A stretch of 52,951 nucleotides of DNA. Source: an uncultured Nostocoides sp. (GTDB lineage: Bacteria; Actinomycetota; Actinomycetes; Actinomycetales; Dermatophilaceae). Positions within the stretch are counted from its first letter, which is position 1, and each line of letters begins with the position of its first letter. The position numbers and the translations under genes are program-made. The DNA lies in the NCBI GenBank assembly GCA_937873315.1, contig CALMQX010000038.1, positions 1 through 52,951 on the forward strand, given 5' to 3'. Shown in pieces: positions 15,619-24,211 of this stretch. The notes under the pieces are model-generated. The model was not told the DNA's origin and searched no databases. It saw nothing but the letters and a program-made list of their open reading frames with translations.

Positions 15619-17598
15619 CTAGCACTGCCAGGCATCCCGGGTCGGTTGCCAGATCGTCAGCGGCGGAAAGGTGGCAACCCGTTCGAGGTGACCGGCCTGC
15701 AGGATGCCTTGGGTGGTGTACCCCAGAGGAACATCCGGCACGGTGCGCGTCGAGGTGATGACATAACCGATCGGCCATTCCTGCGGACAGGCAGGTGCAC
15801 TCTTGCTCGTCATACCCATGAGGTGGGCGTAGGAGGAGTCGCGGGCGGCGGTATCCATTTGGGCCGAGCCCTTCAGGGCGCCGATCCCGAAGAACGTCGG
15901 GATCCCTTGATCGGCGTAGAGCCAGGGCACGTACTCGGCGTTATACGACCCTGCCACGACCTCCCCGGGTTGGAGATGAACGCGGAGCCAGGCTCCGGCG
16001 GCTTCCAGACTGGTCGGATTGGGCGTGCGATTGCGGATGTCCGCGCGGATCGGCCTCCAGGTGGCAGGCAGCAGTCCACACACGGCTACGGTGACCGCCA
16101 CGACGACGGCCGAGGACACGACCGTACGCGCGTGTGCCCGCTGAGTCCCCTGTGCCCGCTGAGTTCGGCTCGGAACCAGTGCCCTGATCCCGGCATACCC
16201 AGTGAGCGCCAGCGCGGTCAGTCCGGCCAGCGCGGTGGGGCCGTACACCGCCATGATCATCGATCGGGGTCGCTCGGGGGCGCCGTACCACAAGCCACTG
16301 ATGGCCGTAGCGAGTCGTCCGTCGGAGAAGCCGGTCCAGATCCCGATCACGGTCCAGATCACCCCCGAAATGAGGAGGGGCCAAGCGAACCGCAGCGAAC
16401 GATGGGCGAAGGCGAGAGGCGCAGCGCACAAGCCCACGATCACCATCGTCGAGATGATCACGGTCCCGGTGGTGGACGGGGCCGGTAGGTAACTGTTGGG
16501 TGGCGGAAAGCCGAATGGGAGGTAGCGCTTGACGTCGTAGATCCAAAAATCCAGGCTGGCAGCGAGATCGGCAAAAGCGGGCTTCACCGCACTACGCTCG
16601 CCACCGGCCGACGCGAGTTGCGGAAGGACCGGGGCCAAGCCGACAAGCAGGGCGGCCGCTCCGCTCAGGATTCCCGCGGCGCGTAACCGTCCCTTGAGCA
16701 GGACCAGGATGGCCGCGGCCACGGTGGCGGCGAACAAGACGTCGTAGGTATGCGAAAGGACGACCCCGGCCACCGTGATGCCAGCCAACAGTCCTACGCG
16801 ACTCCGCTCCGGCCCGCGGACGGCGCTGGCCATGAGCAGCGCAACGGCGACAACACAACAAGGGATGGCCTGCTCGGTCAACCGTCCGGTTCGCACGGCA
16901 TTCCACAGCGGGCCAACAAAGACGGGCATGACGGCAACGGCGGTGGCGGTCAGCGGCTGGGCACCTAAGCGGCGGCTCGCAGCGAATACGGCAGACACCA
17001 TGGCCAGCGGGGCAGCGACAGCGCTAAAGGCCACCATGCTCTTCCCGACGGTGCCGCCCGACAGTTGGGCGATCTGGGCCCACAGCACGTCAGCGGCGAG
17101 GGGGTAGAACCCACAGGCCTGCTGCGGGTTTGGCTGGCCGGTCACACACACGGCGTCCACGGAGGTGCTGGCCGTGTCGATCATGCGCCGGGTGAAGAAG
17201 GCGTGATTCATCGCATCCCAACCGGACGCATAGTGACCTCGCCCCACGATGACATAACCGACCCCGAGGGCAAGCACCGAGGCGGCGCAGAAGCCCAGCA
17301 GGTCGGCCCGGGACGGCCGCCAGGTGGTCTGTTCGGAGCTACTGCCCATGCGGACGTAAGCCCATCGGGAGAGGAAAACGACCGACAACACCACCACGTA
17401 TGCCGCCCCCAGGACTGGGAGCGGGCCGTCTGGCAGCCCGAAGGCGGTCAGCCATGTCATCGAGATGGCGGTGAGGCCCAGGGTCAGGGGGAGGGCGGCA
17501 CTCCAGACCATCCATCTGGTCGGCCCACGAGGTAATGCCCAGCCAACTAGGAGGCCCGGGAGGAAACATACGACCACGGTTGTGACGGCGATATTCAT
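15619..17598 (-). CDS. Large polytopic membrane protein (DUF6541-like)
   Basis: 659 residues. About 12-14 membrane helices, starting MNIAVTTVVVCFLPGLLVGWALP, with an early extracytoplasmic region GWDAMNHAFFTRRMIDTASTSVDAVCVTGQ and YPLAADVLWAQIAQLSGG, and a C-terminal soluble tail (LEAAGAWLRVHLQPGEVVAGSYNAEYVPWLYADQGIPTFFGIGAL). The arrangement is that of DUF6541 actinobacterial proteins and resembles GT-C glycosyltransferases, including an early Asp/His-rich loop. Probably acts on a polyprenyl-linked or envelope glycan; inference. ATG 17598 chosen; the frame continues far upstream without a better start. Confidence 0.6.
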   Translation of the reverse strand: MNIAVTTVVVCFLPGLLVGWALPRGPTRWMVWSAALPLTLGLTAISMTWLTAFGLPDGPLPVLGAAYVVVLSVVFLSRWAYVRMGSSSEQTTWRPSRADLLGFCAASVLALGVGYVIVGRGHYASGWDAMNHAFFTRRMIDTASTSVDAVCVTGQPNPQQACGFYPLAADVLWAQIAQLSGGTVGKSMVAFSAVAAPLAMVSAVFAASRRLGAQPLTATAVAVMPVFVGPLWNAVRTGRLTEQAIPCCVVAVALLMASAVRGPERSRVGLLAGITVAGVVLSHTYDVLFAATVAAAILVLLKGRLRAAGILSGAAALLVGLAPVLPQLASAGGERSAVKPAFADLAASLDFWIYDVKRYLPFGFPPPNSYLPAPSTTGTVIISTMVIVGLCAAPLAFAHRSLRFAWPLLISGVIWTVIGIWTGFSDGRLATAISGLWYGAPERPRSMIMAVYGPTALAGLTALALTGYAGIRALVPSRTQRAQGTQRAHARTVVSSAVVVAVTVAVCGLLPATWRPIRADIRNRTPNPTSLEAAGAWLRVHLQPGEVVAGSYNAEYVPWLYADQGIPTFFGIGALKGSAQMDTAARDSSYAHLMGMTSKSAPACPQEWPIGYVITSTRTVPDVPLGYTTQGILQAGHLERVATFPPLTIWQPTRDAWQC

Positions 17599-17767
17599 GG
17601 CTGCTCTCGACCTTCCGTGCCTCTTGGGAGAGAAGACGTTGGGCGGCGGCTTCCATAACGAACATAACCCCATACCTGGAGATTGCCTACCCTCTGCGTG
17701 CTCAGGGCGCAGACCGCGGCCAGGAAAATCGGGTAGGCCCGTCGGATCCATGTGCGAGGGTGGGACC

Positions 17768-19081
17768 ATGCCCCAGCCCCAGAAGATCTCGCTGCGGAGC
17801 TTCTGGGAGCAGCTCTCCGTTCCGGCCCGCTGGCTGCTGTCGACCACGGCCTTCTCGACCATCGGCCGCGGCCTGACCCTGCCTTTCACGATCATCTACG
17901 TGAATGAAGTGCGCGGCATTGACCTGGATGTCGCCGGCGCCCTCATGGGGATCATCGCGGTCGTGGCCCTCCTCGTCACCGGGCCGATCGGCGCGTTGGT
18001 GGATCGGATCGGCGCGCGCCAGGTCTTGCTGTGGGGGAACGTCATTCAGGTCGCGGCCACCGCGCTGCTGGCGTTCGCGACCACCGTGCCGACATTCATC
18101 GTGGCCTTCACGCTGCTCGGGATCTCGTTTGGGGCGGGTTGGCCAGCCTTTCAGTCGATGATCGCGGCCCTGGTCGACGGCCCGCTGCGCACCCAGTTCT
18201 TTGGGATCAACTTCGCCATGCTGAACCTGGGGATTGGGATTGGCGGCGTGGTCGGCGGTCTCATCGCCGATGTGCACCGGCCGGGGACCTTCATGGCGCT
18301 CTTCCTCGGGGACTCCCTCGGCGTGTGCATCCCGATCGCCCTGCTCCTGGGGCCACTGCGTCATGTGCATGCCCGCGCTGAGGCGCCGGTCGCGGCAGTG
18401 GGCGCGGATCGCATCCCCACGCCGGCGTCATATCTGGCGATCCTGCGGCAGCCCGCGATGGCCTGGATGACCCTGCTCACCTTTGTCTCCAGCCTCGTCG
18501 GCTACGGCCAAATGGAGGCCGGTTTCCCGGCCTTCGCTCGCCAGGTCAGTGAGGTGTCCACCCGCACCATCGGGTTCGCCTTCGCGGTCAACACGGCGGT
18601 CATCGTGCTGGCGCAATTCTTTGTCCTGAGTCGGATCGTGGGTCGACGTCGCACCCGGGTCTACTTGGTGCTGATCGGCTTATGGGCAGTGGCCTGGACG
18701 ATCATGGGGCTGACCGGCCTAGCCCCTGGCACCCTCGCTGCGGCGATCGGAGTCTGCCTCTTCCACGTCTTCTTCGGGATTGGCGAGACCATGCTCAATC
18801 CGACCATGCCGGCCATCGTCAACGACCTCGCCTCCGACCACACGCGTGGCCGCTACAACGCCACGACCGCGCTGGCCTTCCAGCTGGGCGCTATCGCGGC
18901 CCCGGTGTCCGCCGGGCTGATGCTCGATCACGGCCTTGGCGGGGCCTTCATCGGCACTTTGCTCGCCGGGCTGGCGGTCATGGTCGTGCTCACCCGACAG
19001 CTCGAGAGGCGACTCAGCCCGTCGGTGAACGGGATCCTCACACCAACCGAGGCCGCCTCATTCAGCGAGTCTGGGTCATGA
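17768..19081 (+). CDS. MFS transporter
   Basis: 437 residues. Twelve-helix MFS of the MdtH/drug-export type: STIGRGLTLPFTIIYVNEVRG, motif A as GALVDRIGARQ, GISFGAGWPAFQSMIAALV, and GIGETMLNPTMPAIVNDLASDHTRGRYNATTALAFQLGAIAAPVSAG, typical of MFS_1 exporters. ATG 17768 has GAGG/GGTGGG just upstream. Its last 20 bases overlap the 3' end of the convergent GMGQGP-repeat gene, so the two transcripts can pair. Confidence 0.85.
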   Translation: MPQPQKISLRSFWEQLSVPARWLLSTTAFSTIGRGLTLPFTIIYVNEVRGIDLDVAGALMGIIAVVALLVTGPIGALVDRIGARQVLLWGNVIQVAATALLAFATTVPTFIVAFTLLGISFGAGWPAFQSMIAALVDGPLRTQFFGINFAMLNLGIGIGGVVGGLIADVHRPGTFMALFLGDSLGVCIPIALLLGPLRHVHARAEAPVAAVGADRIPTPASYLAILRQPAMAWMTLLTFVSSLVGYGQMEAGFPAFARQVSEVSTRTIGFAFAVNTAVIVLAQFFVLSRIVGRRRTRVYLVLIGLWAVAWTIMGLTGLAPGTLAAAIGVCLFHVFFGIGETMLNPTMPAIVNDLASDHTRGRYNATTALAFQLGAIAAPVSAGLMLDHGLGGAFIGTLLAGLAVMVVLTRQLERRLSPSVNGILTPTEAASFSESGS

Positions 19082-20030
19082 CCATGATGGCCTTGGCGCC
19101 ATCCTTGGCCGCGAGCACGCGCACGCTTGCGCCGGTCGCCAGCGTGGTCGACCCGCCCGGGTATGCCGTCTGCTCGCTGAGCACATAGGTCGCCTCGAAG
19201 CCATCGCTGCTCTTGACCTTGAGGCTCTTGCCCGCGGTCACCTCGCTGACCGTTCCGGTCTGGACGAGCATCGTGGTCGGGGTGCCCAAGATGGCGGTGA
19301 CGAACTCCCCGTGCAGGACCGCAGACATCGCCATCCCGGCCATGCCGCCCATCCCACCGCCGGTGCCTAGCTGCCCGCCCTGACCCATGTCTTGACCCTG
19401 GCCCATGCCCTGACCTTGACCTAGTCCTTGGCCGCCGCCATTGGCCTGGTGGCGTCCGTTGCCCATGCCTTGGCCCTGGCCCATGCCCGGCCCCTGACCC
19501 ATGCCCGGCCCCTGACCCATGCCCGGCCCCTGACCCATGCCCGGACCTTGGCCCATGCCTTGACCACCGTCATTGGCCTGGTGCCGACCCATGCCATCAC
19601 GTTGCGAGCTCATGCCGTGGTCATTGGCCCAGCCCCCGCGGCCATCACGGTCCAACCGGTGGCCGGCACCTAGTGCCGCCATGCCAATGACGCCGATCAG
19701 AGCGAGCGTTCCGACGACTGCCGCGATGGTCACGCCGATGCGGCCCCCTCGCGTCGAGGTCGCCTGCCGCCAGCTACCGGCGATCCGGTGGCGCAGCCCC
19801 GGGGAGGCAGCCGGCGTCGGTGCAGCGGCTGCCGCCGGATCGCTGCTGGCCCACGGGGCATCGGTGCGCAGCGCGGCCTCGTCCGGGTGGGCCTGGCTCA
19901 GTTCCTCGGTCGGAGCATCCGCGTGGGAGAGCGCCGGCTTCTCGATTGGTGGGACCGCGGCCGTGTCATCGGCCGCGGACGGCGTACCGGCGTCCTCAGG
20001 GTCAACAGGAGGAGTGGGGTTCTTGGCCAT
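19062..20030 (-). CDS. Membrane-anchored protein with GMGQGP repeats and DUF5666-like C-terminus
   Basis: 322 residues. Cytosolic acidic/Ala-Pro region (1-95), one membrane helix GVTIAAVVGTLALIGVIGMAALGAG (~100-122), a Gly/Gln/Met-rich extracytoplasmic segment (~130-240) with perfect GMGQGP hexapeptides plus degenerate copies, and a C-terminal beta-rich domain (EFVTAILGTPTTMLVQTGTVSEVTAGKSLKVKSSDGFEATYVL) like DUF5666. Family unrecognised. Methionines every six residues could bind Cu(I), but this is speculation. ATG 20030 was chosen over GTG 20045. Three TCACA direct repeats lie 50-77 bases upstream. Confidence 0.65.
   Translation of the reverse strand: MAKNPTPPVDPEDAGTPSAADDTAAVPPIEKPALSHADAPTEELSQAHPDEAALRTDAPWASSDPAAAAAPTPAASPGLRHRIAGSWRQATSTRGGRIGVTIAAVVGTLALIGVIGMAALGAGHRLDRDGRGGWANDHGMSSQRDGMGRHQANDGGQGMGQGPGMGQGPGMGQGPGMGQGPGMGQGQGMGNGRHQANGGGQGLGQGQGMGQGQDMGQGGQLGTGGGMGGMAGMAMSAVLHGEFVTAILGTPTTMLVQTGTVSEVTAGKSLKVKSSDGFEATYVLSEQTAYPGGSTTLATGASVRVLAAKDGAKAIMVMTQTR
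19480..19551 (-). repeat. 18-bp coding tandem repeat (GMGQGP)
   Basis: Four head-to-tail units of an 18-base repeat (plus strand cccatgcccggcccctga), the first three identical and the fourth slightly changed, with more degenerate copies at 19381-19440. In frame, so copy-number change alters length by six residues without frameshift. Confidence 0.8.
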
Positions 20031-20080
20031 ACCGACCATCTTCACATCGGGCCTGCCACGCTGGAGCCTTGCGGTCTGGA

Positions 20081-20107
20081 TTCACACGGACTTCACAGGA
20101 AATCACA
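20081..20107. promoter_or_regulatory. Three TCACA direct repeats (response-regulator-like site)
   Basis: TCACA occurs at 20082, 20093 and 20103 (plus strand), spaced 11 and 10 bases, i.e. on one face of the helix; a fourth TCACA lies at 20042. OmpR/PhoP-type regulators bind such repeats. Upstream of the GMGQGP-repeat gene and about 1 kb from a two-component system. A shorter TCACA/TCACC pair lies at 21116-21130 before the response-regulator gene. Confidence 0.45.
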
Positions 20108-20115
20108 GGTGCGAT

Positions 20116-21063
20116 TCAGCCAATGCCAGAGAGCGCCCGGGCCACCCGGGACACCGGGGGTCGCCCCAGCCGCTCGCCGAGCCAGACACTGGTCTGCACC
20201 AAAGCGTCGAGATCAACCCCCGTCTCGATCCCCAGCCCGTGCAGCATCCACACCAGATCCTCGGTGGCCAGATTGCCGGTCGCGCTGCGAGCAAACGGGC
20301 AACCACCGAGACCGCCAGCCGAAGCATCCACGGTCGTGACGCCGGCGCCGAGCGCCGTCACCGTATTGGACAGAGCCTGGCCATAGGTGTCGTGGAAGTG
20401 CACGGCGATGGTGCCCAGCGGCATACCGGCGCCTTCGAGCGCCTGGAGCACAGCCAGAACCTGGCCTGGGGTCGCGACGCCGATGGTGTCGCCGATCGAC
20501 AACTCATCACAGCCGAGTGCCATCAGTTCGGCGGCCGCCGCGGCGACCTGGCCCGCGGGCACCGGGCCCTCCCACGGATCCCCGAAGCACATCGACAGAT
20601 ACGCGCGCACCCGCATTCCGGCGTCACGGGCTCTGCTCACCACCGGTCGGAACATCTCCACCGACTCGGCCCGGGAGCGGCCCAGGTTGCGTTCAGCGAA
20701 GGTCTCCGTCGCGCTGCCAAAGATGGCGATGGCGCGCACGCCGCGAGAGAGCGCCCGCTCGAGACCTCGCTCGTTGGGCACGAGCACCGGCTCATCGACG
20801 CCCGTCCACTCCGGACCGAGCAGGTCGAGCAATTCCTCGGCGTCCGCCAATTGCGGCACCCACGTGGGATTAACGAAGGAGGTCGTCTCAATCGTCTGCA
20901 AACCCGCCGCCCGCAGTCGCCGAATGAACTCGGCCTTGACCTCGACGGGGACCGTGGTGGGCTCGTTTTGCAGGCCATCTCGCGGACCGACCTCCACGAT
21001 CCGCACGGCAGCGGGCATGCCGGCACGGGGGTGGACCTGCGGAAGACCTGGAATGCCGCTCAC
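20116..21063 (-). CDS. Hydroxymethylglutaryl-CoA lyase
   Basis: 315 residues. Cleaves HMG-CoA to acetyl-CoA and acetoacetate at the end of leucine degradation. Diagnostic motifs: VEVGPRDGLQNE, TTSFVNPTWVPQLADAEELL, metal-binding VHFHDTYGQALSNT, and the C-terminal signature ASAGGLGGCPFARSATGNLATEDLVWML with the catalytic Cys. Full family length. GTG 21063 follows TACCAT (21075-21070) by six bases (leaderless). No other leucine-pathway gene adjoins it here. Confidence 0.93.
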   Translation of the reverse strand: MSGIPGLPQVHPRAGMPAAVRIVEVGPRDGLQNEPTTVPVEVKAEFIRRLRAAGLQTIETTSFVNPTWVPQLADAEELLDLLGPEWTGVDEPVLVPNERGLERALSRGVRAIAIFGSATETFAERNLGRSRAESVEMFRPVVSRARDAGMRVRAYLSMCFGDPWEGPVPAGQVAAAAAELMALGCDELSIGDTIGVATPGQVLAVLQALEGAGMPLGTIAVHFHDTYGQALSNTVTALGAGVTTVDASAGGLGGCPFARSATGNLATEDLVWMLHGLGIETGVDLDALVQTSVWLGERLGRPPVSRVARALSGIG

Positions 21064-21147
21064 CCTGTGATGGTAGGCCCGCCGGGGCTCGCCACCATCG
21101 GCAAACATTCAGCAAACTCACAGACTTCACCGCCAGACTCCTATGCC

Positions 21148-21855
21148 GTGAGCCCCTCTGCGCCCGAAGCTCGACTGCTCGTCGTCGAGGATGAGCCCAA
21201 TATCCGCGAACTCCTGGCCACGTCGCTGCGCTTTGCCGGCTTTGACGTCGCCACGGCGGGCACGGGCGCCGAGGCACTCAAGGTGGCCGCCTCGCACGAC
21301 CCCGACCTGTGCGTCCTGGACGTCATGCTCCCCGATATGGACGGCTTCGCGGTGACCCGCAAACTGCGTGAGAGCGGCCGCCATCTGCCGATCGTCTTCG
21401 TCACGGCGCGTGATTCGGTCGACGACAAGATCACCGGGCTGACCGTGGGCGGCGATGACTATGTCACCAAACCCTTCAGCCTCGAGGAGGTCGTCGCGCG
21501 AATCCGGGCCGTCCTGCGGCGGACCCGCGGAGAGGTTGACGACCATCCGGTGATGACTTTCGCCGACCTCGTTCTCGATGAGGACTCTCACGAGGTGCGG
21601 CGCGCGGGCCGGGTGATCGAGACCAGCCCCACAGAGTTCAAGCTGCTTCGCTATCTCATGCTCAACCCGAACCGGGTGTTGTCCAAAGCGCAGATCCTGG
21701 ATCACGTCTGGGACTACGACTTCCGCGGCGAGGCCGGGATCGTGGAGTCCTATATCTCCTATCTGCGCCGCAAGATCGACGTCGACGGCCTACCCCCGCT
21801 CATTCACACCAAGCGGGGCGTGGGTTATGTCCTTCGCCTGCCGCCCGAAGCCTGA
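21148..21855 (+). CDS. OmpR/PhoB-family response regulator
   Basis: 235 residues. Receiver domain with acidic pocket (VVEDEPN), phospho-acceptor Asp58 in LCVLDVMLPDMDG, T/K switch residues (VTARD, VTKPF), then a winged-helix output domain (LVLDEDSHEVRRAGRVIETSPTEFKLLRYLMLNPNRVLSKAQILDHVWDYDF, GIVESYISYLRRKID, TKRGVGYVLR). Close in layout to mycobacterial TcrA/PhoP-type regulators. GTG 21148 chosen; the long upstream frame is antisense to the HMG-CoA lyase. Eleven bases before the histidine kinase, its cognate partner. Confidence 0.93.
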   Translation: MSPSAPEARLLVVEDEPNIRELLATSLRFAGFDVATAGTGAEALKVAASHDPDLCVLDVMLPDMDGFAVTRKLRESGRHLPIVFVTARDSVDDKITGLTVGGDDYVTKPFSLEEVVARIRAVLRRTRGEVDDHPVMTFADLVLDEDSHEVRRAGRVIETSPTEFKLLRYLMLNPNRVLSKAQILDHVWDYDFRGEAGIVESYISYLRRKIDVDGLPPLIHTKRGVGYVLRLPPEA

Positions 21856-21866
21856 GCCAGCCGGTC

Positions 21867-23324
21867 ATGCGATCCCCGGATGCTGCGAGCCATTGGAGCG
21901 GCACGCAACCCATCGTGCACCGCCTCGAGCGCATGCCCCTGCGCGTGCGCCTGGTCGCCATCGTCACCTGCATGCTCGCCGCCGCACTGCTCCTGACCAG
22001 CCTGTCCACGGCATACCTGATGCGCAACGACTTGATGGATCGGGTGGACACCGAACTGCGCAATGTGGCGAGGCCGGTCACGAACCAGGTCGTGCAGGAT
22101 CTGCTCTCCCAAAACACCTCTGTCCCAACGGGATACGCGTTCATTCTGCAGGTTGAGGACCGGACGGAGACGGTGGCGCTCAATCCCACCGGCGAAACCG
22201 ACAGACCGGATGTTCCTCGGCTGAGCACCACCGATGAGCGAGTGACCAGCAATGAGCCGTTCACCGTTCGCTCGGTGAACTCCTCGTCCACCTGGCGGAT
22301 GATCGCCGGCGAGATCGAAGGTGGCCGGGCAATCTTCGTGGTCGGCCTTCCGCTGAAATCGGTGAACCGGACCGTGACTCAGCTCCTGGTGACCACGGGG
22401 TTGATCAGCGCTGCCGTGCTGGCACTCTCCCTGCTGCTGGGTTGGTATGCCGTGCGTCGCGCCTTCCGACCGCTCACCCGGATTGAGGACACCGCAGCGG
22501 CCATCGCCAAGGGCGACCTCAGCCGCCGCATCCCGGTGCGCGCCGCCGACGACGAGGTGACCTCACTGTCCACCAGCCTGAACGCGATGCTCACCCAGAT
22601 CGAGGCATCCTTCCTGGTCCGCGAGGCCTCCGAGGAACGGATGCGCCAGTTCGTCGCGGACGCCTCCCATGAGTTGCGCACCCCGCTGGCCACGATGCGT
22701 GGGTACGCCGAGTTGTACCGCCAGGGCGCCGTGCGCGAGCCCGCCGATGTTGCCTCGGCCATGGAACGGATCGAGTCCGAGAGCACCCGGATGACAGGTC
22801 TGGTCGAGGACTTGCTCACGCTCGCGCGCCTCGGCCAGGAACCAGAGACCGCCATGGGCGAGGTTGACCTCACCGTCCTGGCTGCGGATGCGGTGACCGA
22901 CGCCCGAGCACGGGCGCCGCAACGTCGGATCGCCCTGGTCGGGCTCGGCCAGACTTTGAGCCCGACGGTCATTCAGGGAGCCGAGTCGCGGCTGCGGCAG
23001 GTCGTCACCAACCTCGTGGCCAATGCGCTCAAGCACACACCCGAAGGGACGCCGGTCGAGATCGCGGTCGGAGTGGATGCCACCGACGCGATACTCGAAG
23101 TGCGCGACCACGGGCCAGGGGTGCCACTCACGGAGCGAGCCAAGGTGTTCGAACGCTTCTATCGGTCCGACAAGGCGCGCGGTCGCACCGGCGGTGGCAG
23201 TGGACTCGGGCTGGCCATCGTGGCGGCGATCGTTACCCAGCATTCCGGGCGGGTCGGGGTGGCGGACACCCCTGGCGGTGGCGCGACCTTCGTGGTCCGG
23301 CTGCCACGGACGCCGCAACCCTGA
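21867..23324 (+). CDS. Sensor histidine kinase
   Basis: 485 residues. First membrane helix RLVAIVTCMLAAALLLTSLSTAYL (~29-52), an extracytoplasmic sensor of ~120 residues, second helix at ~172-195, HAMP linker (RRAFRPLTRIEDTAAAIAKGDLSRRIPV), HisKA with His268 in DASHELRTPLATMRGYAELYRQG, and HATPase_c with N box (NLVANALKHTPEG), G1 (DHGPGV), F box and G2 (GRTGGGSGLGLAIV). Phosphorylates the regulator encoded just upstream. Signal unknown. Ends inside a terminator hairpin shared with the convergent Nudix gene. Confidence 0.93.
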   Translation: MRSPDAASHWSGTQPIVHRLERMPLRVRLVAIVTCMLAAALLLTSLSTAYLMRNDLMDRVDTELRNVARPVTNQVVQDLLSQNTSVPTGYAFILQVEDRTETVALNPTGETDRPDVPRLSTTDERVTSNEPFTVRSVNSSSTWRMIAGEIEGGRAIFVVGLPLKSVNRTVTQLLVTTGLISAAVLALSLLLGWYAVRRAFRPLTRIEDTAAAIAKGDLSRRIPVRAADDEVTSLSTSLNAMLTQIEASFLVREASEERMRQFVADASHELRTPLATMRGYAELYRQGAVREPADVASAMERIESESTRMTGLVEDLLTLARLGQEPETAMGEVDLTVLAADAVTDARARAPQRRIALVGLGQTLSPTVIQGAESRLRQVVTNLVANALKHTPEGTPVEIAVGVDATDAILEVRDHGPGVPLTERAKVFERFYRSDKARGRTGGGSGLGLAIVAAIVTQHSGRVGVADTPGGGATFVVRLPRTPQP

Positions 23325-23340
23325 GCGCTTCCGCTCAGGG
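23319..23340. terminator. Bidirectional terminator containing both stop codons
   Basis: CCCTGAGCG-CTTC-CGCTCAGGG: perfect 9-base arms. The histidine-kinase TGA (23322-23324) is in the left arm and the stop of the convergent Nudix gene (23337-23335) is in the right arm at the mirror position. Confidence 0.75.
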
Positions 23341-24102
23341 AGCGAGCAACTCTGCGGCCAGCGGCCACCAAAACTCATTGCCACACAGCGCGGTCAGTCC
23401 AGGCCAGTCCACCCAGCGGCGGTCGTCGGTATCGGTGAGTGCCGATCCCAGGGCGGGCTGGACGTCGGCCAGCTCGACGCGAAAGAGCTGCAGCAGGTCT
23501 CGACTGGCTCGACGGGCTCCCTCCGGCGCGATCGTCGGCCAGCGCTCGTAGCCAAGCGGGACCAGCGCCTCCTCAGCCACCCCGAGACCGATCTCCTCGC
23601 GAATCTCCCGGACCGCATTGCGCCGCGGCGACTCGGTACCTTCGCGCCAACCACCCGGAGGTCCCCAGGCCTGGCGCCGCACGCTGTGTGCCACAGCGAA
23701 CCAACCGGCGGCATCGGTGACAAAGCAGGCAGCCGCGAAGACGCGGCATTCGGAGACTTCCTGACGGGACGCCAGCAGGTCCACGGGGACGGACTCGCCG
23801 GTCAGGATCGAGGTCGCGGTGACCCGGGCAATACCCTTGTCCCCCTTACGTTTACGCATGCGCAGCCCGGTGGCCTCGAGAATGCGGAGGATGTCCCGCG
23901 TTGTGGATGGGACAGCGCCCAGACCCACGATGGCGTCATACCGGCTGGCCGGCACGTCATAGTGGTCGCCCTCGAATCCCCTGCTCGGGATCGCCGCCCG
24001 GGCCGCGAACGCGTGGAGCTCATCAAGGCCGAGGTCACTGACGAGGTGGGACCACTGCGTCCCGTGGGCTGGCCAGAGCGGCGGATCGATGTAGACGGCC
24101 AC
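23335..24102 (-). CDS. DUF4031-Nudix fusion hydrolase
   Basis: 255 residues. Residues 1-90 are DUF4031 (VAVYIDPPLWPAHGTQWSHLVSD, LHAFAARAAIPSRGFEGDHYDVP, then RMRKRKGDK). Residues ~110-255 are a Nudix domain with an intact box GGWREGTE-x7-REIREEIG, so Mg2+-dependent pyrophosphohydrolase activity on a nucleoside-diphosphate derivative is likely. GTG 24102 lies six bases after TACAGT (24114-24109), giving a leaderless start and removing 39 spurious N-terminal codons. Confidence 0.85.
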   Translation of the reverse strand: MAVYIDPPLWPAHGTQWSHLVSDLGLDELHAFAARAAIPSRGFEGDHYDVPASRYDAIVGLGAVPSTTRDILRILEATGLRMRKRKGDKGIARVTATSILTGESVPVDLLASRQEVSECRVFAAACFVTDAAGWFAVAHSVRRQAWGPPGGWREGTESPRRNAVREIREEIGLGVAEEALVPLGYERWPTIAPEGARRASRDLLQLFRVELADVQPALGSALTDTDDRRWVDWPGLTALCGNEFWWPLAAELLAP

Positions 24103-24211
24103 GCCTTCACTGTAGGCCGCGGCTGTGGATAACTTCCCTGCGATCCCGCAACCCGTGTCACAGTCCGAACAACCGGCGCCACTCGAGCGCCCAGCACTGT
24201 GGAGGAACACC

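Noticed and set aside
19381-19570. CRISPR-like array
   Set aside because: Repeats are contiguous 18-bp coding units without spacers and encode GMGQGP.
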